Shown here: piece after piece, positions 20,976 to 30,723 of the stretch
Position numbering within the stretch: position 1 is the first letter of the stretch
Layout of the letters: the number at the start of each line of letters is the position of its first letter
Source of the DNA: Solicoccozyma terricola
Taxonomy: Eukaryota; Basidiomycota; Tremellomycetes; Filobasidiales; Piskurozymaceae
DNA length: 64,000 bases
Assembly: GCA_001600875.1 (NCBI GenBank)
Contig: BCLD01000019.1
Location: 548,436-612,435, forward strand
Direction: 5' to 3'
The notes under the pieces: generated by a model
What the model was told of the DNA's origin: nothing
Database searches by the model: none
The model's input: the letters and a program-made list of their open reading frames with translations, nothing else
Position numbers and translations under genes: made by a program

Positions 20976-22085
20976 ATGACAATCGACGCATTCCTCCACC
21001 GCACAGGAGACTGGAGAGATTCAACCGCTAGATTCTGTTTACAATCACTCTCCCTGCGGACTGTGCCTCTGAGATTGAGACCAGTGGGTGTGAGGTAACT
21101 CGTTCTTATGTGAGGGTGGCCTAACATTCATCCTCTATTCTCAGGTTATATTTTGCGTTCTCGCCGTGTGGCTCCTCATCCTGGGGATTGCTGGCATCCT
21201 ACCAAATGGAGGATTTCCCATCAATGACAAAGTTATGCACTTTTTCGGCGTGAGTTTTTCTCGAACACCAACCCACCCTTGGGGTCCTCAACACTGATTG
21301 GGCCCTTACACCATCCAGATGGGCATAGCGACATTCCTCATCTACTTCTTACTAGAAGTTCCAGAGTGAGTCGAAGTGGCGCCTGTTCTATACGCCAGCA
21401 GCTCTGACCAACCTCTCCCACGCCCACGCCCACTCCCACTCCCACAGCCAAGCAAGACGGGTTTGGTACTATCGAAGAGCACCTCTCCTCTCCACCCTCT
21501 TCATTGGCTTCTTCTGTGGTGGTATCATGAGCGAGGTGATACAAGGGTATCTGCCTGTGAGTTTGACCAGTGACCGATCGATTGAGATATTCGGCTGATG
21601 GATGGGTTGAATGTAGTGGAAGACATTTGAATGGGGTGATGTAATGGTGAGCGAGCATCATCGACCACTCTGCCTACGAAAAAAATATCTGAGGCGCCCT
21701 GTCTCCTTTTCCCCTACTACCCCCCTCCCAGGCCAATCTCTCCGGCTCTTGCGTTGCATTCTATTTCGCACACGCACTCAACAAACGCGCTCGGAAGCGA
21801 TACGAAATATCCCGACTTTATCGTCCAATCAATCCATCATCCGGACCATCAGCATACCAGCGTCTTGATTCGGGTACCTACGCGGAGGACGACAACGGCG
21901 CTCCCCGACCATCTGGTAAACGCGATTTAGAAGGAGGTAGGAGTGAGAGTTTCAGTGAACTGGAGGATGCATGGGATGATGACGTTAGCATGGCTGAGGG
22001 GAGGTATGGGAGAGGTGGTTTGAGACGTGGGTCTATGGTGCAGGAGGTGTTTGCGTTGGAAGAGGATGAGGGTGGGGAGATATGA
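20976..22085 (+). CDS. VanZ-like integral membrane protein
   Basis: Exons 20976-21089, 21145-21249, 21319-21365, 21448-21556, 21617-21646, 21732-22085 (252 aa). Four hydrophobic segments are visible: VIFCVLAVWLLILGIAGIL, MGIATFLIYFLL, LLSTLFIGFFCGGIMSEV and ANLSGSCVAFYFAHAL. The order FPINDKVMHFFG, GGIMSEVIQGYLP, FEWGDVMANLSG matches the VanZ-like family (K..H...F, E..Q..P.R..D..D...N..G). Its function in fungi is not known; bacterial VanZ gives low-level teicoplanin resistance, which need not carry over. The C-terminal ~100 residues are hydrophilic and acidic. Start codon is the nearest in-frame ATG and is moderately sure. Exon 5 is only 30 bases. Confidence 0.82.
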
Positions 22086-22375
22086 GAGGTAGTTTTGCCC
22101 CGATATATACGAGCTTTATGCAATGTGTTGATATGTAAGAAGAAGGTGTCAAGCTTGCTTGTGTTCACAGAGATGATGATGGACGTATGAGGGGAGGAGC
22201 CATACAAGCCGGCAGACCCAGCTGTGCATGCAAGACGTTGCCGACGCTGTATTTCGATATTTTGGGTTAGTCACCACCGTTTTCAATTTCCGACCGGGGC
22301 AACAATTTTCTGACGTCCAAAGTGCTCGACAACCTCGTCGCATCATCTTTCGTTCCCTCTCCACCGTCTGCCAGC

Positions 22376-24269
22376 ATGACGACCCTTCAAGAGCTCATCC
22401 TGTCCACGTCGTCTATCCTGCCGGCAGCCGTGGTAGCACCCACTAAGCGCTCTTTTGCCCCGACTACGACGTCCACCACACCCACCGCTGGACCATCCAC
22501 GCTCACCTTGCATGACCTGTCCACTTCGTCTCTCGTGCATACCCTACGACCGAGTAACTCGGGACGGCATTGTGTTGGCACCGTAACGAGTGAGGATGGA
22601 GTGGGAGGTGGAGTATTTGTGGCCCAAGAGGGGAAGAGTTTGATGCATATGTGGGGTTGGCAGAAAGTGAGGCAGATCTGGTTTCATGATATTCATGGGT
22701 GACAAAGAGCTGACATCTTCTTCCCCTGCCTGCAGGACCAACTGCATCTCAAACTTCATTTACCCGAACGCTTGTCATGCTTTTCTGTCTCTGCAAACGG
22801 GCTATGGGCGTCCGGTGGCACTGCGGTGGGGCATGTATACCTGTGGGAGGTGAGCCTGCCGTGGCATCGTGTTGCGCATTCGGCAATAATAACTCCATCC
22901 ACGACACCCATCAGATCGCCTCTGGCCTACTCCTTGCTTCTTTCGACGCTGCGTACCGTCGAATCAACGTCCTCAAGTTTACCGACTGCAGTCGAGCGTT
23001 GATCACCGGGAGTGAGGATTCCGGTGTTTCAGTTTGGGATCTAGGGAGGTGGGTGGTGTGTTTAGTGCGAGATCTGTCTGAAGGAGCTGATAGAAAGATT
23101 ACACGGCCGTCAGTTTGGTAGATAACTCGCTGGACAGTCTCGTACCGACTCCGTATGCATCGTTATCAGATCACACCCTGGCAATCACAGACCTCGTTGT
23201 TGGGCGTGGTGCTTTCCCAGAATGTCGCGTCTGGACGTCTAGCGTTGATGGGACCGTGAAGGTTGGTCAATATGGGCTCTGGTTTCCTGTCGCCCAGGTC
23301 TGACCAATCCCGTCCTCCTTTTTTTTTCTAGCAATGGTCGCTTAACCCACCTACCCTCTTGACGACCTACAACCTACCCCCCATCCCCTCTCAGACACCA
23401 ACTTCCATAGCTGTCGACCCACTCGAGCGTTTCTTCCACGTCGGCACGACGGCAGGCGAGATTTATCATGTGCGCATGATCAAACGGAATCGAGAGATGG
23501 GTGGCGCCAGGGAAGAAGTTGAGGCCGTTGGAGGTGGTGGACTGGGAAGTGAGGGTGTGAAGATTGCGGAAGGGAAGGGAAGGATTTCGCTTGGGTGAGT
23601 GGGAGTGGGAGTGGGAGTGGGAGTGGTGGCAGCGGCGGCGGCGTCGGCGGCGTCGGCGACATCTACACTCGGACCTAATGATAACCTTCCCATCACAGAA
23701 CGGACATCACATGTCTCTGCTTGTCTACTGCAGGCACCCACCTAATCACTGGCACATCTACTGGCGAAATCCACATCCACTCCCTACCATCTCATCAACA
23801 CACCCGGTCAATTCTGTCACATGTCGGTTCACCGATCTCACACGTCTCGACGATGTTGAGACCACCAGATCTGGTCGGTCATGTTTCTCTGACCGCGGCG
23901 ATGCGAGGTGGACACGGTGCGAAAGACGGTTGGCCGATGATGGAAGTCAGACCCTTTGAGAGGATGAGAGTGGGTCAGAAGCAGAGGATGGAACATGAGG
24001 TGGGGGTCATGTTGGGACAGGTGGACGATGATGCGTTGAGTGGATTGGATGTTGCCGAGGAGGAAGTTTCAACCGGCGCCTGGGTCGCTCAGACTTCCGC
24101 CGTACCCGCCGTTGATAACTCGAGCGAACGCCTGCTATCTCTCGAGGCCGAGGTTGTTCTCCTCCGTTCGCAGTTATCTCGAGCAAAGCAGATCAATGAC
24201 CAGATATGGAGTGGGGTGGTGGATCATGCATTCGAGAAGACGAGGGCGACGGAGGATGTAAAGGAGTAG
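22376..24269 (+). CDS. IPI3: Pre-rRNA processing WD40 protein Ipi3
   Basis: Exons 22376-22666, 22736-22849, 22915-23048, 23114-23261, 23332-23594, 23699-24269 (506 aa). Ipi3/WDR18 is part of the Rix1 complex that matures the 60S subunit. WD-type repeats show as SCFSVSANGLWASGGTAVGHVYLWE, NVLKFTDCSRALITGSEDSGVSVWDL, HTLAITDLVVGRG...WTSSVDGTVKQW and ITCLCLSTAGTHLITGTSTGEI; the final ~60 residues form a coiled coil (SLEAEVVLLRSQLSRAKQIND), as in Ipi3. Intron 5 (23595-23698) contains GAGTGG and GGCGGCGTC repeats. The donor of intron 4 is GTTGGT, unusual but in frame. Confidence 0.88.
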
Positions 24270-24425
24270 GCAGACGTTGGATGTCATACCGTTGGGATCT
24301 TGGTGTAGCGTAGCATATGAACTATATACCAGAACCCAGTCTGAAAACAACACGACGCATCATGACGATTAGAGAGTCAATACAAGATACAAAAAGACCT
24401 CGAAACAAACCAAGCCATCTGAACA

Positions 24426-26133
24426 TCAAATGCTCTCCGGCTCTGTTGAACCGGGTGTCATCGGCGTCTCCTTTTCAACCACATCTAGAGTACGGGACAA
24501 TGTCGGCGTGGTCGAACGTTGACCCAAACTAGTAACATTTGAAAACATGCTTGTCTCATCGGATTGTGCGATTGTAGAGCGGAATGATTGACGGACTGAT
24601 GGGATGAGGTTTGAAGGAGGGGATCGGGGCGTCAGTGAACTCGCGCGTGGGGATTGGGAAGAATCAGAACAAATCCTCCCCACCTCTTCGAACGAATCCA
24701 TGGAAATCACGGTCTCGATTCAGCTTGTTGACTAGTTCCGACATGGTAGCCAGTGGTGGTTGACAACGAGGAACTGTTTGAACTCGTCGGGTCAGCTGCC
24801 GTTCTCTCTTACAAAATACGAGCTTAGGATCCTCACCTCGATAATCATCGTTCTTGACATCCAACACGAACGAGAATTCCCGATCATGGTGTGCCGGATC
24901 GATCTGTTGGAACTTGATGTACAATTCGCCGGCTGTCGGTGAACTCTCCTACCCATTAGCGCATTCCAAATTGAGTACGTCAAAACCACACCCTCACCAG
25001 TAACTCCAGAGATCGACAACCCCAATAAACTCTCCAACTTGTTCAACTCTGGTCCATCCTTCTCCCTGTTCCCATCCAATTTCTTCTTTTGTCTCTCCTT
25101 TTCCGCACGAACGACACCGACGTCTCGTCTGCATCTCGATATTTCTCCATCTAGATTTTTAGATCTTTCCTGGAGTCGATTGAGGGAGACGCTGAGACCT
25201 TGAACGGAGTGTGTGAGGTCTAGCAGATTGAGACGTTCTTGTTCGAGGGCTGTGGGGAGGGAGTTGTCCGGGGATCGGTTTAGCTTTCATGCGTTAAGGC
25301 GGTAGAGCCACTTTTCCAAAGAACTGACATTTCAACATCCTCCCTTCCTCATCCCTCTCTTCACCGATCGCCACTTCCACCTCCTTCTTCTCTTGTTCAA
25401 TCTCTTTGACTCGGGAAGCGTGATCGGTCGCGCGTTGGGAGATTGTGAGTTTGGATGTTTGGGTGTATTGGTCAATCTGGGTAGATGTATTGGTGGGGGA
25501 AGATTGGTCAGTGTTCGGTAGTCAATGTTCGGTGGTCAATGGTCCGTGGTCAATCGTCGGCGGTCATCACTCGATGGTCAGTACTCATGACCATACAATG
25601 AGTATTGCTCGTTACGTTGGCAGAAGAAGATTGTTCGCTTCGCCAAGATATTAGTGCTCGCTTCCCTCGAAGAGACGATGAAGAAGAAAAAGAGCTCGCT
25701 GGAGTCGCGATAAATTCTTCGCTCCGCTCAGTGAGGAAAGGAGTGCTCGCTGCACTCGCGAAGCATTCTTCGCTCCGCTCATTCAAGAAAGAGTGCTCGC
25801 TGCGCTCGCGGGAGAAGAGCTCGCTGACGCGATCAGGTCTTCGCTCCGCGAAAAAATGAGTGCTCGCTGCGCTCGCTGAAGAAGAGCTCGCTATCGCGAG
25901 CATCGGTCTTCGCTCCGCGAAGAAGGCAAAGACGACGATTACGACCGACTCACCTTCCTTATAAACGCCTCCATGGCCATTGCAAACTCCTTCCACCCCA
26001 GCTGCTCTCCTATCATTTCCTGCTGCTCCGCCGCCGTCTCCGCCGAGAGCAGGTAATCGATCAGAGAATCGTCTTGGGACGTGGATGCATGATGGGAGAG
26101 GAGATGTGGAGGACGTGGTGAGAGCAGGGACAT
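24426..26133 (-). CDS. SPC25: Kinetochore protein Spc25
   Basis: Exons 26133-25954, 25476-25329, 25249-24998, 24932-24837, 24773-24684, 24595-24426 (311 aa). Spc25 belongs to the Ndc80 complex that ties kinetochores to microtubules. A coiled-coil half (ISQRATDHASRVKEIEQEK, VRAEKERQKKK) is followed by the globular domain LNKLESLLGLSISGV, AGELYIKFQQIDP, REFSFVLDV, VPRCQPPLATMSELVNKLN and DRDFHGFVRRVRQSF, which is the family ending. That end is only obtained by splicing 24596-24683; reading on would give a wrong short tail. A Ser/Thr-rich extension of ~50 residues after RVRQSF is unusual. Intron 1 (25477-25953, 477 nt) is filled with the repeat family. Confidence 0.92.
25477..25953 (-). repeat. 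SPC25 intron 1 with tandem GCGAGCGCAGCGAGC repeats
   Basis: On the sense (minus) strand units such as GCGAGCGCAGCGAGCACTC and CGCGGAGCGAAGACC alternate from ~25925 down to ~25620. A perfect hairpin GCTCGC-TATC-GCGAGC lies near 25889-25904. Same family as in PSD1 and the HSBP1-like gene. Confidence 0.8.
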
Positions 26134-26226
26134 GGTTGTTGTGTGGATGGTGGATGGTGGATGGTCGATGAAGCCTGCACGTATCCCGATGTCAACAAAC
26201 GGGGGAGAATGTCATTCAACCACCGC

Positions 26227-26296
26227 GAGTCCCGCATGCCTCAGTGGCGAATAGAGAATGAGTCCCGCATGGACGATTCCCATCTGAGTCCCGCAT
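26227..26296. promoter_or_regulatory. Three direct repeats GAGTCCCGCAT
   Basis: Identical 11-mers at 26227-26237, 26260-26270 and 26286-26296, in the 320-bp divergent promoter between SPC25 and mS35. Possible transcription factor sites; the factor is unknown. Confidence 0.5.
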
Positions 26297-26453
26297 CACA
26301 CGGTCCTCCGCCACCACCCGGCCCCGGATCCATGCCAGACTCTAGATATTTCAACTGGTGAGTGGGTGGGTTGGTGTTGGTGTTGGTGGTGGTGGTAGTC
26401 CTCCTGTGATTCCTCCTCATCATACCCGTCACAGCCAACAAAACACCTTCAAT

Positions 26454-27397
26454 ATGTCTCGTCCCACCCTCACTACATCCTCCAAACGTCTCCGCATCTC
26501 CATCGCATCCCGCTTCGCATCCACATCCACCCTCCCACCTCGCACCTCCCGATCCAACCCTGACGACCTATACGATATAAAGAATATAGAGAAATTCGCA
26601 TTCGATGATACGACTAGTGTTGGACATTTGTGGCTGGAGCAACAGAGGGAGAGGTTGGGGTTGTTGAGAGCTATAGAACAGGATAGGAGTGTGTTGGAAG
26701 GTGAGAGTGATCCCGTACTGGCGTGGTAACTTGCAAAACTTCATCTATTCTAAAGCATCTGCCAACAACCCCCCCCCTCTCCCCCCTACCCCCTAACAGA
26801 ACAACGTAAACCATTCACACCACCATCACCTACCCAAATCCTGCGATTCAAATCCATAATCCATCTCACTGAATCATCCCATCCTCTTTCTCGAAAACGA
26901 GTCGTCACCGTACCCGTCTCTTCCCTCCCACTTACATCACCAGAAGCCGTACATCGATTCAAATTATTGGCAGGGACAAGATGGACACCACATCCAGAAG
27001 CAGGCGTTAATGGACAATTACCAAAATGGAAATCATTAAAAGCAGTACCAGAAGTCGAAAAAGATGGAGAGTTTAAAATGAGCGAAGAGAGTTTCCCAGA
27101 TGGGAAAATGAATCGGAAATGGTTATCTGATGTGATTTCGAAACTTGTCGTTGAATCGAATGTATGTGTTTCCCCGGGGTTGCTTTTCCGGTACCTTGAC
27201 TTTTTAGTACTGAACACACACCACCAAACCCCGACTGCACACAGAACCCAACTTCTGATATCCTCTCACAATCATCCTTATTACCACTCGACACTCGACA
27301 TGTCATTGCGAGACAACAGAAGAAGAAGAATGAGAGGACGAGGATCAGAGGGAAAGTTGTTGGTGGAGTTAAAGGGTTTCCAGAGAGTTGGCTGTGA
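26454..27397 (+). CDS. RSM24: Mitochondrial ribosomal protein mS35 (Rsm24 type)
   Basis: Exons 26454-26700, 26800-27161, 27245-27397 (253 aa). The presequence (MSRPTLTTSSKRLRISIASR) precedes DDTTSVGHLWLEQQRERL. The core shows FKLLAGTRWTPHPEAG, EEFSFPDGKMNRKWLSD-like sequence (read SEESFPDGKMNRKWLSD) and VISKLVVESN, which match fungal Rsm24/mS35, a protein of the mitochondrial small subunit. The last exon is basic (RQQKKKNERTRIRGKVVGG) and ends GFPESWL. Yeast Rsm24 is longer by ~60 residues. Divergent from SPC25 (320 bp between start codons). Confidence 0.85.
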
Positions 27398-27826
27398 AGG
27401 TGGGAAGGAGCGGGAACGGTGGGGTGGATGAGCATGGAGATGGAGATGGAGCCATGATAGGCATTATTACATTTTTTTTCGTTACATGCGTATATGGTTT
27501 GGCGCGATATATGCTAAAAGTTCGTTTCTAATTTGGTCCGTCGGTGCAAGTGTGTGGTGGGGAAAGGGTTATAGAGAACCGCCATCGGATCGGTGGTTCC
27601 TTCCGTTTCAGATTTTTCTTTCCAGGATTTGATTCTCAAATCTTTCGTTGGAAAGTTCCAATCGTCCGGCGTGACGTCGAAACCGTCAAACCGTCCTCCC
27701 CCCCCCCCCCCCCCTCTCTCGATCACTTCAGATCGTACGTGGTCTGTCCATCAAAAATCGTCGGGTAGCCAGTGTCGTACGGGGTCGTTGAAATGCTGTT
27801 CAGTTGCAATATGTACCTACGAAGCA
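27398..27826. other. Convergent intergenic region, no gene seen
   Basis: 429 bp between mS35 and GEP4 with a C run at 27697-27714. No coding signal. Confidence 0.55.
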
Positions 27827-29185
27827 TCACGTTGACTTTATCGTTACTACCTCCGACCTCGTTGGCGCTTCAACGCTTCCTCTCCTACGACTCCGCTGTA
27901 ACAGTCTTCGAAATACCAGCATGATCTCACTACCGAGTCGTCTCGCACCATTCATCGTCATCCCAATCAATGCTCTACCAACTCTTTTCACCGTGTTGAT
28001 GGTGAAAACCTCCCTCGTCCGGGACTTGAGGTTATCCCATTTACCAAAGAGACCTGATCGGGGAATCGTCGTATCCGACATTAAGACCTCCCGTGTGATC
28101 ACATCATCAAGAGAGCGATCAAACACATAACGTCCCCAATCTATCCTCCCAGGCGCTGTAGTCATTCCACCTCCTATAGTCGACCATTTTAATTCCAACC
28201 AACGTAATATCCCAACATCGGAGGGTTTGAACAGCTCCGTGGTGATGATGGATACAACACGCGGTGTTTCGTCGGAGTTGGCGGCAGCGATGGTGGGGAG
28301 ATGTTTGCGAAGACGTTGTGCGAGGAGGACATCAGTAGCTAGTCGATCGCCAATAACTAGAAGGCGAAGTGGGGGGTTGGGTGGAGAAGGGATGGCGATA
28401 ATGGGTTGAGAGCGGCGGCCCTTATCGTCAAGGTCTAATGATGTCGAGCTACCGGAGCCGGACATCTTCTCTTCAGTTTGCAGGGGTACCACGGAAATCG
28501 TTTCTACTCGCACTGGAGCAACCCGATTGATCTCAATTCTCCCTTCAAAGTAATCCAAGATCTGACTTGCACATCCAGGTTTAGCCTGTGCATGTAATAA
28601 AACGGGAACTTGGAGATGGCGAGAAACAGACTCTGCCTGTATGGGTTTGATTAATTCAGTTCCGTTTCCAGGTCTAAAAGTGAGGAATACATGACTACTC
28701 ACAGCGATACCTCCTGGGTCTTTACGAGTTCCTGCGGAATTGGAAACCACCAAGATGCGACGACTTCCGAATGTATCTCGAAGGGACTTCCATCCTGCCT
28801 GTTGGTAATGCCATCAGCTGATGGTTTATGAATGACGGTATTCGGTGTTGTTATTTACCGATATCGATGGGTGTAACTCGTCGTTCTCTGGCCATGTCTG
28901 ATTGGGAGAATATATATCAGTAGACTGCCTGTTAAGAGTTGCATGAAAGCTAAAACTCACCAAACAGTTGTCCTTGTCAACAACTACACCATTGAATCCC
29001 AACTTCCGTATTCCCGGCCAATCTAAATGTGATACGCCTGCGAACCCCAATCAGCGAACCGATTCAAGGCAATACGAGACACAGGACCACTACCCACTCG
29101 GCACGAAGACATCTGGCCTGAGCGAGCGTGGACGGAATAGGGCTTGGAGGTAGATGAGTGAGTTGGGAAGGTTCCAGGGTGGCAT
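27827..29185 (-). CDS. GEP4: Mitochondrial phosphatidylglycerophosphate phosphatase Gep4
   Basis: Exons 29185-29098, 29037-28961, 28897-28859, 28798-28703, 28636-27827 (369 aa). Gep4 dephosphorylates PGP in the cardiolipin pathway on the matrix side. The protein begins MPPWNLPNSLIYLQALFRP, a Gep4-type N-terminus. The HAD motif reads VVVDKDNCL with the nucleophile Asp; then TWPENDELHPSI, SRRILVVSNSAGTRKDP (motif II region), VPVLLHAQAKPGC and LLVIGDRLATDVLLAQRL (GDR.xTD, motif IV). The C-terminal ~100 residues extend beyond the yeast enzyme and are rich in Arg. Intron 4 (28637-28702) removes a Phe/Gly stretch that breaks the alignment, which supports the model. Confidence 0.92.
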
Positions 29186-29439
29186 GGTGGGTCGGGTCAG
29201 GCCAGTAAGCCGTGGATGGCGAGACGAGAGACGAGAGACGAGAGATTAGAGATGAGGATGTGACGATGGGGGAGTTGGGGGAGTTGGGTGAATGGGAAAA
29301 TGAAGCTGTTGGCGATGACGAATCAACGAATCAAAGCATCGACCATGTTGACCAAAATGCGAAACCAGGAGCAACATCGTCATCATCGTCAACCACATTC
29401 TACATCCCCACATCCCACATCCCCACACCCTCCCTCATC

Positions 29440-30571
29440 ATGTCCGGTCCATCCACCTCCAGCCCTCCCGTACCAGCGATAGCCCCCATCTCACCACGAG
29501 CACGCAACAACGCTCCATTCGGACGCGCCAACATGGCAGCACGACGGGATGACAAGGGCAAGGAGAAGGAAGCGGCAGTCGAGGCGGGGAAGAAGTTGCA
29601 AGTGGGGGGTGTAGGTGCGGCGGAAGGGGTCACTAGTCCAGGGGAGCTGACGGTGTTTGTGAGTAGATGGCGAGCGCAGCGAGCAAGTTCGTCCCTGAGC
29701 GGAGCGAAGAATCGTTCTTCTTGCGAGCGAAGCGAGCAATATATCCCTGAGCGTAGCGAAGACTATCGTCATCCGCGATAGCGAGCATTTGTCTTTCTCT
29801 CTCGAGCGAAGCGAGCAATATATCACTGAGCGCAGCGAAGACTATCATCTTCCGCGAGCATAGCGAGCAATATGTTATATCTCGCCAAGTGTAGCGCAGA
29901 TTCTTGTCTTTCAAGTATCAGCGAAGGATAGGGTCTGATACGAACACATCTGGGTTCTCTCCCGGTATGGAAAGACGCTTGTCTTTTGGAAGAGGAGACT
30001 GATAGACTGAAGTTGTGTACCTCGACATCTCGCTGGTTCTTTCTGACGATACGATATCTTAATCGCGGGTCATGCGATGATCCTATGATCCCATAGGTGG
30101 ATAAGCTGCTATCAAACCTGGAAGCAAAGTTCGAAGAGATGTCTACGGACGTATTGTGAGTACATATCATCGAGTCGGTCTGGAACGGTGAGCTTACGGC
30201 GTCCTCACTCGTGTCTTCAGAAATCGAAGTGAGTCGAATGGATGTAGCTTTAGACGAAGAAACGAAAAAAAATGCTGAATCCATCGCACCGCATGCCCTC
30301 TACCCCTGCCTACCACCCCGAACCCCATCCATAACAACCCCCCATCCTTACAGTGACCCAAATGTCCGACCGAATCGATAATCTAGAAACGTCAATTCGA
30401 GACCTCATTGACACGTCTATCGATGCCGGGCCGCCACCGCCTCGTGCGACTGATTCAAAACGGAGAGGTGGGAGTGTAGGTGGGAGTGTCAATGTAGACG
30501 ACGACCAGAGTTTGTTTTTGGTCGATCAACCGCATGATATCAGTTTGGTTGGTGAAGGGGATAGTGTATGA
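29440..30571 (+). CDS. HSBP1-like heat shock factor binding coiled-coil protein
   Basis: Exons 29440-29658, 30097-30155, 30221-30228, 30354-30571 (167 aa). The spliced core VDKLLSNLEAKFEEMSTDVL, NRMTQMSDRIDNLETSIRDL matches HSBP1 (LLQQMQDKFQ.MS..I..RIDDM..RIDDLE..I.DL), a small trimeric coiled coil that binds the heat shock factor. The third exon is only eight bases and supplies the codons that restore NRM; the core cannot be joined without it. The N-terminal ~70 residues are disordered (Pro/Ala/Lys rich), and a tail of ~55 residues follows; typical HSBP1 has ~75 residues in all. Intron 1 (438 nt) carries the repeat family. Divergent from GEP4 by 254 bp. Confidence 0.82.
29659..30096 (+). repeat. 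HSBP1-like gene intron 1 with ~53-bp tandem GCGAGCGNAGCGAGC units
   Basis: From 29669 to ~29900, units of about 50-55 bp repeat: GCGAGCGAAGCGAGC, then AATATATCCCTGAGCG, TAGCGAAGACTATCGTCATCC. At least four units are visible (29670, 29724, 29800, 29854) plus degenerate remains. The monomer matches the ones in PSD1 and SPC25 introns. Confidence 0.8.
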
Positions 30572-30723
30572 ATTCGAGAGGTGATCGAGGTACCATCATT
30601 GTTGTAATTCATGTCATGTCATCATCCGGGATATTTTTTTTAATAAAGTATCCAAAGACGTGCATCCAGACACAGGATATTGGAATACGAACGAAATCTC
30701 AATCTGGATAAATCTTTTTCCTA

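Noticed and set aside
23480..23741. Minus-strand Pro/Thr-rich frames across IPI3
   Set aside because: Products of intron microsatellites read backwards.
24664..24683. Spc25 ending GGEDLF by reading through
   Set aside because: Splicing to 24595 restores the conserved FVRRVRQSF end.
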